A DNA stretch of 64,000 nt, from the NCBI GenBank assembly GCA_945875635.1, contig CAMCLD010000008.1, positions 1-64,000 of the forward strand, written 5' to 3'. Positions 16,358 to 26,285 of the stretch are shown here, in pieces. The position numbers and the translations under genes were made by a program. The notes beneath the pieces were generated by a model, which was given only the letters and a program-made list of their open reading frames with translations, did no database searches and was not told the origin of the DNA. Source of the stretch: an uncultured Prevotella sp. Lineage in GTDB: Bacteria > Bacteroidota > Bacteroidia > Bacteroidales > Bacteroidaceae. The stretch's first letter is position 1. The number at the start of each line of letters is the position of its first letter.

Positions 16358-17395
16358 ATGGAATACGAGATAAAAACGACGAAACGTACTTTGCATTTCA
16401 AACAGCCGGCAGGTACATCACGAGGCATATACACAACTCGCCAGTCATGGTTTATAGAGATGAAGCGTGCTGACATGCCTGACAAGGTAGGAATAGGGGA
16501 GTGTGCACCTTTGCCAAATCTTAGTTGTGATGATATTCCGGAATATGAAGCAGTTCTTGAAGAACAATGTCGGATAGTTGTGGAGACAGGAAGAATTGAT
16601 TTATCCCATCTTCAACATTATCCCTCAATGCTATTCGGGTTGGAGACAGCCTTCCGTGATTTAGTGACTGACCACCATGCCCTGTTTGACACACCATTTG
16701 CCAGTGGAGATGAGGGCATTCCCATCAATGGTCTTGTGTGGATGGGCAGCAAGGAAGAGATGAGTCGCAGAATAGAGGATAAGTTGTCTGACGGTTTCAC
16801 TTGTGTCAAGCTCAAGATTGGTGCGATAGACTTTTCCGAAGAGATAGGTCTTTTAAAGGGTATCAGGGAAAGATTCGGAAAGGATTATGTTGAATTGAGA
16901 GTTGATGCAAACGGAGCTTTCCTTCCCTCTGACGCTATGCGTAAGCTTGATGCTTTGGCGGCATTGGACATCCATTCCATTGAACAGCCTATAAAGAACG
17001 GACAATGGGAGGAGATGTCTTTGCTGTGCAGAGAATCGCCAGTGTCAATAGCACTTGACGAGGAACTGATTGGTATTTTTGGAGAGGAACGGAAAAAAGA
17101 AATGCTTGACAAGATATGTCCGGACTACATAATACTTAAGCCCTCTCTGCATGGCGGGATGGCTGGTTGTGAGGAATGGGTGAGATTGGCAAGGGAGAGA
17201 AATATTGGAAGTTGGATGACAAGTGCTCTCGAAAGTAATGTCGGGCTTAATGCTGTTGCTCATCTTGCCGCACATATTTACGGTCCTGATATACGAATGC
17301 CTCAGGGACTTGGTACAGGACAGCTCTTTACCGACAATATTGACATGCCTGTCAGACTTCAAGGAAGCTGGATGTGGTTTGACAAATGCTGTTGA
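16358..17395 (+). CDS. menC: o-succinylbenzoate synthase
   Basis: Enolase-superfamily motifs: GIGECAPLPNLSCDD, VKLKIGAIDF, LRVDANGAF, SIEQPI, ALDEELIG, ILKPSLHGG. Confidence 0.9.
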   Translation: MEYEIKTTKRTLHFKQPAGTSRGIYTTRQSWFIEMKRADMPDKVGIGECAPLPNLSCDDIPEYEAVLEEQCRIVVETGRIDLSHLQHYPSMLFGLETAFRDLVTDHHALFDTPFASGDEGIPINGLVWMGSKEEMSRRIEDKLSDGFTCVKLKIGAIDFSEEIGLLKGIRERFGKDYVELRVDANGAFLPSDAMRKLDALAALDIHSIEQPIKNGQWEEMSLLCRESPVSIALDEELIGIFGEERKKEMLDKICPDYIILKPSLHGGMAGCEEWVRLARERNIGSWMTSALESNVGLNAVAHLAAHIYGPDIRMPQGLGTGQLFTDNIDMPVRLQGSWMWFDKCC

Positions 17396-18341
17396 TAAGG
17401 GCTCTTGCTGGCTTTCCCGTGCCAGTGGTTGGTATATGTTTAGTTGCGACATATTCTTTGGGACGTAGGATGCTTGGGAGAATTCTTGTGCAGATGTCTC
17501 GCAGCTCCTGTTCATGATTACCTTCTGTCACCAATACCATTGCCTCTCCAAGCTTCGGGTCTTTTCTCTTGCCAATGGCGAATATTATGTTGGTATAAGC
17601 GGCTATTCTCTGCTCTATGTCCTCGATGTGAATCTTCATGCCTCCAGAGCATATTACATTGTCCCTCCTGCCTAATATCTTGAATCGCCTGCCGTCGGGA
17701 GCAATCTCTGCCATGTCGTTTGTGATGACGCTCTCTGGGCAAACGGCTGGAGCGTTTATGATGAGACATCCATCTGTCGATAGCTTCACACTGACATTAT
17801 CAAAAGGTGTGTACCACTGGCTCGCCTCCTTTCCGTTTATCCTTCTTAGAGCTATATGCGACAATGTTTCTGTCATTCCGTAAGAACTCCAGGTGGAATT
17901 GGTGAGCATTGCGATTTTTTTCTCCAACATGGGATGAATGGCTCCTCCTCCAATTATGAGATGCCTGATATTGTTCAACTTCTCTTCTCCATGCGACGAA
18001 GACAATATGTTGAATACCTGCATGGGCACCATGGCTGCTAAGTCATAATGTCCGTCGTCGTTGGCAAGGGGATTCCCTGTCGGTTCCATAATGGTTAGGC
18101 TTAGCCTTCTCACCAAGCTCCTTACAATCATCATCTTGCCTGCGATATAGTCTGGCGAAAGACAGAGTAATGCAGAGTCACCCTCTTTGACGCTCAGGTA
18201 ATTGCATGTCATGAGCGCACTTGCAACCATTCTCTTTTTCTCTACCCGTATGGGTTTCGGCGTGCCAGTGCTTCCACTTGTTTGGACGGTTATATGCGTG
18301 TCGGGCGAGTTCCAGTCTTCTATGAATTGACTTGCATCCAT
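17352..18341 (-). CDS. menE: o-succinylbenzoate-CoA ligase (AMP-binding)
   Basis: HITVQTSGSTGTPKPIRVEK, SSYGMTETLSHIALRRI, GRRDNVICSGGMKIHIEDIE; menaquinone context. Confidence 0.88.
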   Translation of the reverse strand: MDASQFIEDWNSPDTHITVQTSGSTGTPKPIRVEKKRMVASALMTCNYLSVKEGDSALLCLSPDYIAGKMMIVRSLVRRLSLTIMEPTGNPLANDDGHYDLAAMVPMQVFNILSSSHGEEKLNNIRHLIIGGGAIHPMLEKKIAMLTNSTWSSYGMTETLSHIALRRINGKEASQWYTPFDNVSVKLSTDGCLIINAPAVCPESVITNDMAEIAPDGRRFKILGRRDNVICSGGMKIHIEDIEQRIAAYTNIIFAIGKRKDPKLGEAMVLVTEGNHEQELRDICTRILPSILRPKEYVATKHIPTTGTGKPARALINSICQTTSSFLEV

Positions 18342-18348
18342 TCTGTCC

Positions 18349-19407
18349 TTATCCCTCCCTTAGGAAGTCAATGGCTTCCTTTATGATGTCCAATGTGGCA
18401 TGTTGGTCAAGACGTATGTCTCCAACTTCTGCAAGCAATGTGAAGTTTATGCTTTCGCCACGGTTTTTCTTGTCATGGTGCATGAGGTCTATCAATTCAT
18501 GATAGTCATCGCATGTCACAGGTGGTATGCCATAGTGGTTTCTTATATAGTCAACCGTCTGCCGCATGGTGTCAATGGGAAAACCAGTTATGACATGGCT
18601 CAGGTAAAGCTCGCAAACAAGTCCCCATGCCACGGCATATCCGTGAAGTACCGGTGTGCGCTTCAGTGACCATGACTCGAATGCATGCCCGAATGTGTGT
18701 CCAAGATTGAGTGCTTTCCTGATGCCGTTTTCCTTAGGGTCTTGCTCAACTATATTCTTTTTCACCTCCACAGAGTCTGATATCATTCTGCTGAGCTGCA
18801 AGCGTTGTTCTTTGTCCTGAATATGGCACACATCGAAATTCAGAAGTCCTGCGAGCATGTCTATGTTGCTGATAAGTCCATGTTTCAGCATCTCGGCATA
18901 TCCGCTCAACAAGTTTGCTGAGTCAAGAGTAGTTAGGAAGTCTGTGCACAATAGTACGAAGTTGGCATTGCAGAATGTTCCAATTTCATTCTTCAGGCCA
19001 TTGAAATTGATTCCTGTCTTTCCACCCACAGACGCATCAACCATGGAGAGCAGTGTCGTAGGTATGTTTATGAAGTTTATACCTCGCTTGAATGTTGAGG
19101 CAGCAAATCCACCGAGGTCAGTCACCATACCTCCGCCAAGGTTGACAAGGCATGAGTGGCGTGTGCCGCCGTTGTTGCCCAGTTCCTTCCAGACATGAGA
19201 TATTGACTCTAGTGTCTTGTTGCTGTCTGATGGTTTTATGGTTATGACATGTGCGTTCTTTAGTGAATAGAAAACCTTTATCTTGTTCCAGCATTTCTCC
19301 TTGGTGCATTCATCCACGAGAACAAACAGTCTGTCGTGGTCGCTTTCCGAAAGAGCTATAGCCAATTCACTCTTGATGTTTTCTGTGATAATCACTCTCT
19401 GATTCAT
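18349..19407 (-). CDS. aroB: 3-dehydroquinate synthase
   Basis: NLGGGMVTDLGGFAASTFKRGINFINIPTTLLSMVDASVGGKTGINFNGLKN, LNLGHTFGHAFES. Confidence 0.95.
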   Translation of the reverse strand: MNQRVIITENIKSELAIALSESDHDRLFVLVDECTKEKCWNKIKVFYSLKNAHVITIKPSDSNKTLESISHVWKELGNNGGTRHSCLVNLGGGMVTDLGGFAASTFKRGINFINIPTTLLSMVDASVGGKTGINFNGLKNEIGTFCNANFVLLCTDFLTTLDSANLLSGYAEMLKHGLISNIDMLAGLLNFDVCHIQDKEQRLQLSRMISDSVEVKKNIVEQDPKENGIRKALNLGHTFGHAFESWSLKRTPVLHGYAVAWGLVCELYLSHVITGFPIDTMRQTVDYIRNHYGIPPVTCDDYHELIDLMHHDKKNRGESINFTLLAEVGDIRLDQHATLDIIKEAIDFLREG

Positions 19408-19582
19408 AACATAGTTCTTTTGTGTTCATTTGTCGGTTGTTTGTCAACCGTGAGTCTTAGACCATTTACAAAATTAGTTAAAATATTCAGTTTATGTCGC
19501 TGGCAAAGTAATACTTTAGAGTTTTTTTGCATAATATTCTTGTAAATTGCGCACTCACATTGGATAGTGTGCAATAAATCTT

Positions 19583-19662
19583 ATGAGGTTGTAAGGTTGT
19601 GAGGTTGTGAAGTTGTAAGGTTGTAAGGTTGTAAGTTTATGAGGTTGTAGGTTATAGAGGTT
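19583..19662 (+). repeat. Degenerate octamer array, RTRAGGTT family
   Basis: atgaggtt gtaaggtt gtgaggtt gtgaagtt gtaaggtt gtaaggtt gtaagttt atgaggtt ... Confidence 0.85.
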
Positions 19663-19699
19663 ATTTCACATGAAACCTAAAATCGAGAGGTAATAACTT

Positions 19700-19762
19700 G
19701 TGACTTGTCAAATCGTCAACCCTGAGCAAGTTTTCAACTTGCAAAACTTGAATAAATAATAT
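19700..19762 (+). repeat. Oriented intergenic repeat, hairpin variant, upstream of yfcE
   Basis: GTGACTTGTCAAATCGTCAACCCTGAGCAAGTTTTCAACTTGCAAAACTTGAATAAATAATATA. Confidence 0.7.
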
Positions 19763-19823
19763 AATAGTTTTTCGTTTTCTCGTTTTTTTGAATTAACTTT
19801 GCAATATAAATAATTGTTTTGAC

Positions 19824-20363
19824 ATGAGGTACATGATATTGTCGGATATTCACGGCTCGGTAACTACATTGGAGCAGGCATTGAATATATATAGGAAAAA
19901 AGAGTGCGACATGTTGCTTTTGTTGGGTGACATCCTCAACTATGGACCGCGTAACGGGTTGCCTGTAGGTCTTGATGCTCCAAAGGTTGCTGCGATGCTG
20001 AACTCTATGGCAGGAGACATAGTAGCAGTGAGAGGTAATTGTGACTCTGAGGTTGACCAGATGCTTCTCGATTTCCACATTATGGATACAACGTCTCTTG
20101 TGGTGGATAATGGAAGACGCTTGCTTCTCACACATGGACATATATATAATATGGAGTGCTTGCCCAAGGGACGTTATGATGCGGTGTTTTATGGCCACAC
20201 TCACCTGTGGCTTCTTGAAAAGAAAGATGGTACAGTGTTCTGCAATACTGGTTCTGTCACCTTTCCCAAAGGAGGAAATCCTCAAACTCTTGCCATATAC
20301 GATAATGGTGCTGTGAGGATGTTTGACATAGAAGGTAGAGAACTGGGGGCTATTAAATTATGA
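19824..20363 (+). CDS. yfcE: YfcE-family metallophosphoesterase
   Basis: MILSDIHGS, LLLGDILNYGPRN, AVRGNCD, LTHGHIYN, FYGHTHL, NTGSVTFPKGG. Confidence 0.9.
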   Translation: MRYMILSDIHGSVTTLEQALNIYRKKECDMLLLLGDILNYGPRNGLPVGLDAPKVAAMLNSMAGDIVAVRGNCDSEVDQMLLDFHIMDTTSLVVDNGRRLLLTHGHIYNMECLPKGRYDAVFYGHTHLWLLEKKDGTVFCNTGSVTFPKGGNPQTLAIYDNGAVRMFDIEGRELGAIKL

Positions 20364-20543
20364 TTCTCCAAGTGCAAGGATTAATGATGTGCGGATTTTT
20401 TTTGAAAAAATACCTGCTTTCAGGTATGTATAGCATATTTTTTTATTATCTTTGCACTCTGAGTATTGCCTATTCATCATTATAGGTGGTTATGACAGGT
20501 AAAAATTAAGCTTTTATAATAAAACAGAAAGAAAGGAAAAACT

Positions 20544-21092
20544 ATGAAAAAGAAATTCGTTTGTACAATTTGCGGTTACATCTACGAAGGAGAAGAGGCA
20601 CCTGAGGCATGCCCATTGTGCAAGGCTCCAGCTAGTAAGTTCAATGAGATTAAGGATGAGGAACTCACATTTGTATGTGAGCACGAGATTGGTGTTGCAA
20701 AGGGATGCCCAGAGGAAATAATGGCAGGGCTGAAGGCTAACTTCGAAGGCGAGTGCACAGAGGTTGGTATGTATCTTGCAATGTCTCGTCAGGCACATCG
20801 TGAGGGTTATCCAGAAATTGGTGAGGCTTTCCGTCGCTATGCCCTTGAGGAGGCAGAGCATGCAGCCAAGTTCTGTGAACTCATTGGAGATATGGTTTGG
20901 GATACAAAGACCAACCTTCAGAAGCGTGCAGAGGCTGAGTGTGGCGCAACAGCAGGAAAGCTTGACATTGCAAAGGCTGCAAAAGCTGCCAACCTTGACG
21001 CAATCCATGATACTGTACATGAGATGGCAAAGGACGAGGCTCGTCACGGCAAAGGCTTCTTGGGCCTTCTAAAGCGTTACTTCGGTGAGTGA
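20544..21092 (+). CDS. Rubrerythrin with N-terminal rubredoxin domain
   Basis: [23 protein letters not shown] precedes the ferritin-like domain ([18 protein letters not shown]). Confidence 0.92.
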   Translation: MKKKFVCTICGYIYEGEEAPEACPLCKAPASKFNEIKDEELTFVCEHEIGVAKGCPEEIMAGLKANFEGECTEVGMYLAMSRQAHREGYPEIGEAFRRYALEEAEHAAKFCELIGDMVWDTKTNLQKRAEAECGATAGKLDIAKAAKAANLDAIHDTVHEMAKDEARHGKGFLGLLKRYFGE

Positions 21093-21115
21093 TAAATACT
21101 TCTTTAGTTAAACTA

Positions 21116-21160
21116 AATCGCGACTGGTTGCAAAATTTTGCATTACCTGTCGCGATTTTT
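21116..21160 (+). terminator. Intrinsic terminator after rubrerythrin
   Basis: AATCGCGAC...GTCGCGATT followed by TTT. Confidence 0.85.
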
Positions 21161-21411
21161 ATTGTTGAAGATGTTTATAAGAGTTTAAGGGTTTAAAGGG
21201 TTAATCATTTCTTCATCAAACTTGTGGTCCCTCACCGGGGGAGGGCAGGGGAGAGGCCTTAACTCCCTGTTTTAACTCCTTTTACTCCTAAAAATGAAAT
21301 CTTAATGGACTTATCTTTTGCGCTTTCATCTAAAATTCGTAACTTTGCAGTTGGTTAAATGGCAGTATGCCATAGCCTTTAAGATATTTAAAATCATTGA
21401 CAGCAACATAA

Positions 21412-21963
21412 ATGTCGGTACAGAACAACAATACAGAGGCGGAATTCAAGGCGGTAATGGCAGAGTGCCGTTCTCTCTTCGGAAAGAAATTGCATGACTA
21501 CGGAGCTTCATGGCGCATACTCCGTCCTTCGTCCCTTACGGATCAGTTATATATTAAGGCGAAGAGAATCAGGTCGCTTGAAACAAAAGGTGAGGCACTG
21601 GTAGAGGAAGGAATAAGACCAGAGTTCATCGCTCTCATCAATTATGGCATAGTAGGACTTATACAGCTTGCACACGGTTATGTTGACGAGGTGGACATGA
21701 CGACAGATGATGCCATGGCTCTTTATGACAAGTTCTCAGACGAAGCGTTGGGGCTTATGCTGCGCAAGAACCATGACTATGACGAGGCTTGGAGATGTAT
21801 GAGGGTGAGTAGCTATACCGACTTTATCCTGACCAAAATTCAGAGGGTGAAGGAAATGGAGGACTCAGAAGGTGATGTCCTCGTTTCGGAAGGTATAGAC
21901 TCCAATTACATGGATATTATTAATTATGCGGTATTTGGAGCGATAAAGCTGTCTGGTAAATAA
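21412..21963 (+). CDS. DUF1599-domain protein with two internal repeats
   Basis: Repeats LFGKKLHDYGASWRILRPSSLTDQLYIKAKRI... and LMLRKNHDYDEAWRCMRVSSYTDFILTKIQRV... Confidence 0.8.
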   Translation: MSVQNNNTEAEFKAVMAECRSLFGKKLHDYGASWRILRPSSLTDQLYIKAKRIRSLETKGEALVEEGIRPEFIALINYGIVGLIQLAHGYVDEVDMTTDDAMALYDKFSDEALGLMLRKNHDYDEAWRCMRVSSYTDFILTKIQRVKEMEDSEGDVLVSEGIDSNYMDIINYAVFGAIKLSGK

Positions 21964-21988
21964 ATTAAGTAGAAACACTTATATAATT

Positions 21989-23110
21989 TTGAAGAAGGAG
22001 AGGATTATCAGGTATATAGCCTTGTTGTGCAGGCTTTTGGTAGGTCTGACATTTTCCGTGTCAGGATATGTCAAGGCAATAGATCCGCTTGGTACTCAGT
22101 ATAAGATAACTGATTATCTTGGAGCCTTGTCTTTGGAGTCGTTAGTGCCGCAATGGATGACACTCATGGCTTCGCTTACAGTGTCCACTCTTGAGTTTTG
22201 TCTCGGAATCCTTCTGCTTGTAGGAATACGCAGAGACATAGTGACAAGACTTTCTGCCGTTTTCATGTGTTTCATGACATTAGTGACATTGTGGATTTTT
22301 CTCTTCAATCCTGTAAGTGACTGCGGTTGCTTTGGAGATGCCATTAGGCTCACAAACGGACAGACTTTGGCTAAGAATATCTTGCTGCTTGCATCAACAG
22401 TATTCTTGTGGAGAAGGAGAGACCTTGTCACGCCGCTGCTACCGCATAGATATAATTGGATAGTCACAAATGCTGTGGCTGTTGTCGTGCTTGGCACTTC
22501 TGCATGGAGCCTGTACGACCTGCCTATTGTGGATTTCCGCCCCTATAAGGTTGGAGTAAATATTCGGAAATCAATGGAGATACCTCCTGGCTCCCCACAG
22601 CCGAAGCTTGAGACCTACTTTATTCTTGAGAAGGAAGGAAAGAGACAGGAGTTCACACTTGAAAACTATCCAGATTCCACGTGGACATTCATAGACAGCA
22701 GAACTGTGGAGCTATCTTCTGGTTATGCGCCTCCAATATCAGATTTTGCAGTGACTGACAGAGAAACGGGCGAGGATGTGACAGATGGTATTTTAGGTTA
22801 CAAGGGATATACATATTTGCTTGTATGCCCGAGGCTTGAGGACGCAGACGATTCGGCATTTGGCGAGATTGATGCAATATACGAAAATGCCATGGACAAA
22901 GGATGGCGCTTCTATTGCCTTACATCAAGTGGGGAAAAAGGTATAGAGAACTGGCGAGATATCACAGGAGCAAGATATGACTTCCTTTCGGCAGACGCTA
23001 CTGTGCTAAAGACAATGATAAGAAGTAACCCGGGACTTATACTCCTGAAGGATGGCACTATTCTTGGTAAATGGAGCCATAACAGACTTGAAAAAGTTTT
23101 GTGTAACTAA
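21989..23110 (+). CDS. DoxX/MauE-like membrane protein with C-terminal thioredoxin-like region
   Basis: GLTFSVSGYVKAIDPLGTQYKITDYL, NPVSDCGCFGDAI; C-terminal NPGLILLKDGTILGKWSHN. TTG start. Confidence 0.75.
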   Translation: MKKERIIRYIALLCRLLVGLTFSVSGYVKAIDPLGTQYKITDYLGALSLESLVPQWMTLMASLTVSTLEFCLGILLLVGIRRDIVTRLSAVFMCFMTLVTLWIFLFNPVSDCGCFGDAIRLTNGQTLAKNILLLASTVFLWRRRDLVTPLLPHRYNWIVTNAVAVVVLGTSAWSLYDLPIVDFRPYKVGVNIRKSMEIPPGSPQPKLETYFILEKEGKRQEFTLENYPDSTWTFIDSRTVELSSGYAPPISDFAVTDRETGEDVTDGILGYKGYTYLLVCPRLEDADDSAFGEIDAIYENAMDKGWRFYCLTSSGEKGIENWRDITGARYDFLSADATVLKTMIRSNPGLILLKDGTILGKWSHNRLEKVLCN

Positions 23111-23127
23111 TTATATATTAAAAGAAA

Positions 23128-23886
23128 ATGAGAAAGAAAATTGTGGCAGGCAACTGGAAAATGAACCTTAACCTGCAGGAGGGCGTAGCTCTCGCAAAAG
23201 AGTTGAATGATTCGTTGGCAGCAGAAAAACCAAATTGCGATGTTATCATCTGTACTCCATTCATACATCTGGCAACAGTTTCTGCTAATATCAATCATGA
23301 TGTGATAGCACTCGGAGCTGAAAACTGTGCAGACAAGGAAAAAGGTGCATACACAGGAGAAGTGAGCGCAGAGATGGTAAAGAGCACAGGTGCTGAGTAT
23401 GTTATCCTCGGACATTCAGAGCGTCGCGGATATTATGGTGAGACACCAGAGATATTAAAGGAGAAAGTCCTTCTCGCTCTAAAGAACGGACTGAAGGTCA
23501 TATTCTGTATAGGTGAGTCACTTGAGGAGCGTGAGGCAGGCAGGCAGAACGAAGTTGTAAAGGTTGAACTTGAAGGTTCTGTCTTCAATCTGACGGCTGA
23601 GGAATTTGCAAATGTTGTCATAGCTTATGAGCCAATATGGGCAATAGGAACAGGCAAGACTGCTACTGCTGAGCAGGCTGAGGAAATCCATTCTTATATC
23701 CGCAGTATAGTGGCAGAAAAGTATGGAAGTGAAGTTGCAGAGAATACGTCAATTCTATACGGTGGCAGTTGCAAGGCAAGTAATGCTCCTGAACTGTTTG
23801 CTAAACCAGACATCGATGGTGGTCTAATAGGTGGCGCATCGTTGAAGGCTCCTGACTTCAAGGGTATCATAGATGCCTGGAAATAG
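23128..23886 (+). CDS. tpiA: Triosephosphate isomerase
   Basis: [42 protein letters not shown]. Confidence 0.97.
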   Translation: MRKKIVAGNWKMNLNLQEGVALAKELNDSLAAEKPNCDVIICTPFIHLATVSANINHDVIALGAENCADKEKGAYTGEVSAEMVKSTGAEYVILGHSERRGYYGETPEILKEKVLLALKNGLKVIFCIGESLEEREAGRQNEVVKVELEGSVFNLTAEEFANVVIAYEPIWAIGTGKTATAEQAEEIHSYIRSIVAEKYGSEVAENTSILYGGSCKASNAPELFAKPDIDGGLIGGASLKAPDFKGIIDAWK

Positions 23887-24017
23887 AATGTTCAACAAAA
23901 AGAATGATTATAGACATTGAAAGATTGAAGTGCAGGGCAGAGATGTTGATGTCCCTGTCCTACCTCCAGTCTTTCAACATTGAATCTTTTACTTTTTCAA
24001 CCTTTCAATCCTAATAT

Positions 24018-24797
24018 ATGAAATCTTTCCTTAAATGGGCAGCCATGACAATCGGATATATGAAATGCTTTCTAATAGCAATTGCTGTATTCTTTATGGC
24101 AAGTGAGGCGGCAGCACAGTCGTTTACTGACAATCTGCAAAAGAAACGCCAGAATGAAGGGAACGTGTCCGTACGCCAAAGTAAGGAGATAGACCAGTTG
24201 GTAAACGGCAAAAAAAACACTCCAAAAACAAAGGCAGAGATAAAGGCAGAAAAGAAAGCTGCAAAGGAGGCGGAAAAAAGAAGAAAGGAAGAAGAAAAAC
24301 GGAAAAAGAATTCCATGGCACAGCAGCCTGTACAAAAGCCTGTAAAACCTGTTGTAACAGCACCTGCCATGCCAGAAATGAAATTCGTGCCAAAGATAGA
24401 GCCTTCCATAAAGCACATCACACGAACTGAGACCAAAGTAATAAGGAAGCCTCGCCTTGATGAAAATGGACGACCGGTCACAAGAAAAGTCATGAAGACG
24501 GTCGTGTATAGCGGCATGAAAAAGGTTAACGGTTACAGGGTGCAGGTCTATTCCGGTGGTAATACGCGTGAAGACAGGCAGGAGGCGGAACGTGCCATGC
24601 ACAAGATAAAATCGGCATTCCCAGACCAGCCCGTATATGTACATTTCTATACACCGAGATGGGCATGTAGAGTAGGGAATTTTGAGAAACGTGAGGATGC
24701 TCAGGAATTGCTTAAGGAAATAAAGAAACTTGGATTCAATAAGGCATCCGTAATAGAAAGTAAAGTGGCGGTAAGGAATTACCATGTAATAGACTGA
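24018..24797 (+). CDS. SPOR-domain protein
   Basis: Signal peptide, Lys/Glu-rich middle, C-terminal GYRVQVYSGGNTREDRQEAERAMHKIKSAFPDQPVYVHFYTPRWACRVGNF. Confidence 0.8.
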   Translation: MKSFLKWAAMTIGYMKCFLIAIAVFFMASEAAAQSFTDNLQKKRQNEGNVSVRQSKEIDQLVNGKKNTPKTKAEIKAEKKAAKEAEKRRKEEEKRKKNSMAQQPVQKPVKPVVTAPAMPEMKFVPKIEPSIKHITRTETKVIRKPRLDENGRPVTRKVMKTVVYSGMKKVNGYRVQVYSGGNTREDRQEAERAMHKIKSAFPDQPVYVHFYTPRWACRVGNFEKREDAQELLKEIKKLGFNKASVIESKVAVRNYHVID

Positions 24798-24855
24798 GAT
24801 TATACGGATGTTGAATATTGATAATTGTTGAAGGATTGAAAGTATTAATGATTTT

Positions 24856-25440
24856 ATGATTCAGGAACCAGAATATAGAGAGGGACTTGCAGACCTCGCC
24901 TTGCATTACAGGAAAATATTGGAACTGTTGGGAGAGGACCCAGAGAGAGATGGCTTGCTTAAGACTCCGATGAGAGTGGCAAAAGCCATGCAGGTCTTGA
25001 CAAGAGGTTACGAACAAGACCCTCACAAGGTGCTTACGGATGCCCTCTTTGAAGAGAAGTACAACCAGATGGTGATAGTCAAGGATATTGATTTCTTCTC
25101 TATGTGTGAACATCACATGCTTCCTTTTTATGGCAAGGCGCATGTGGCGTATATTCCCAATGGCTATATAACAGGTCTTAGTAAGATTGCAAGGGTAGTA
25201 GATATATATAGCCATAGACTGCAGGTTCAGGAAAGAATGACACAACAGATAAAAGACTGCATTCAGGAAACACTTCATCCGCTTGGAGTGATGGTTGTCG
25301 TAGAGGCAAGACATATGTGCATGCAGATGCGTGGTGTTGAGAAGCAGAACAGTATTACCACAACAAGCGATTTTAGCGGAGCATTCAATCAGGCAAAGAC
25401 AAGAGAGGAGTTCATGAATTTGATAAAGAATAGATACTGA
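24856..25440 (+). CDS. folE: GTP cyclohydrolase I
   Basis: [58 protein letters not shown]. Confidence 0.97.
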   Translation: MIQEPEYREGLADLALHYRKILELLGEDPERDGLLKTPMRVAKAMQVLTRGYEQDPHKVLTDALFEEKYNQMVIVKDIDFFSMCEHHMLPFYGKAHVAYIPNGYITGLSKIARVVDIYSHRLQVQERMTQQIKDCIQETLHPLGVMVVVEARHMCMQMRGVEKQNSITTTSDFSGAFNQAKTREEFMNLIKNRY

Positions 25441-25634
25441 CACCATAATATATATATAACCAAGCTGTCTATAAGACGTGACTTTCTTGTAAAAATAAGT
25501 TAAATTCATGATTGGTTGTGCAATGTTTGGCTATTATGGTCATTTATATAGGTGTTCTGTAAACGGTAATATAGAATGGAACACATAGGTGTGCCTGTCA
25601 GAATAATTAACAACAATATCTATAAATTACAACA

Positions 25635-26285
25635 ATGAAAAAAATTAAATTCTATTTGATTACAGCCATCTGTATGGTGGCAACAGTATCAGTTACATCA
25701 TGTCTTGATGATAATGACGGAGATGACTACGAGTACGTGCCACTGACAAAGATGGAGCAACTAAGCCAACTCATAGCTATGGAAGGAAACTATAGTGGCA
25801 AGTCGTATATCTTCAGCCTTTCAGGAGGAAAGGCAAAAGACTCTATAGATGTAGCATGGACAGTAGTTGACTCTACACTGACAATCAAGAATTTCCCTAT
25901 TAAGTTGCTTGCATCTGTTGTGGCAAGTCAGGATTATAAGGATGCGTTTGAGAACAGCGACCAGACTCAGGAGCTTAAATGCACAATACGTCCATACCGT
26001 CCGTATGGTTATGACGCCAACCAGAATGCCACTACATATTGGTACACAACAGAAGTGGGTGATGAGAACCAGATAGATTTCAACATTATGCACGAAGGAG
26101 AGAACGTGAAGGCAAGAATGGCTTTCGTTGCCTCCGTAACGACATCTGGTGGACTTATCTCGTCATATGGTGGCTACAGCACCGCTCAGAAAAGGATGGA
26201 ACTATACCTTCTGCCAACATCCCTTGCCGTGGGTGATGCAAAATGGAATATCAACTCAGTATATTTCTTCGGAGGTAACAAATGA
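25635..26285 (+). CDS. DUF4840-like lipoprotein
   Basis: Lipobox VTSCLDDNDGDD; Bacteroidales calycin-like pattern. Confidence 0.6.
   Translation: MKKIKFYLITAICMVATVSVTSCLDDNDGDDYEYVPLTKMEQLSQLIAMEGNYSGKSYIFSLSGGKAKDSIDVAWTVVDSTLTIKNFPIKLLASVVASQDYKDAFENSDQTQELKCTIRPYRPYGYDANQNATTYWYTTEVGDENQIDFNIMHEGENVKARMAFVASVTTSGGLISSYGGYSTAQKRMELYLLPTSLAVGDAKWNINSVYFFGGNK

Noticed and set aside
24072-24785. 237-aa minus-strand ORF opposite the SPOR-domain gene
   Set aside because: Phe/Leu/Cys-rich shadow of a Lys-rich coding region; composition not protein-like.
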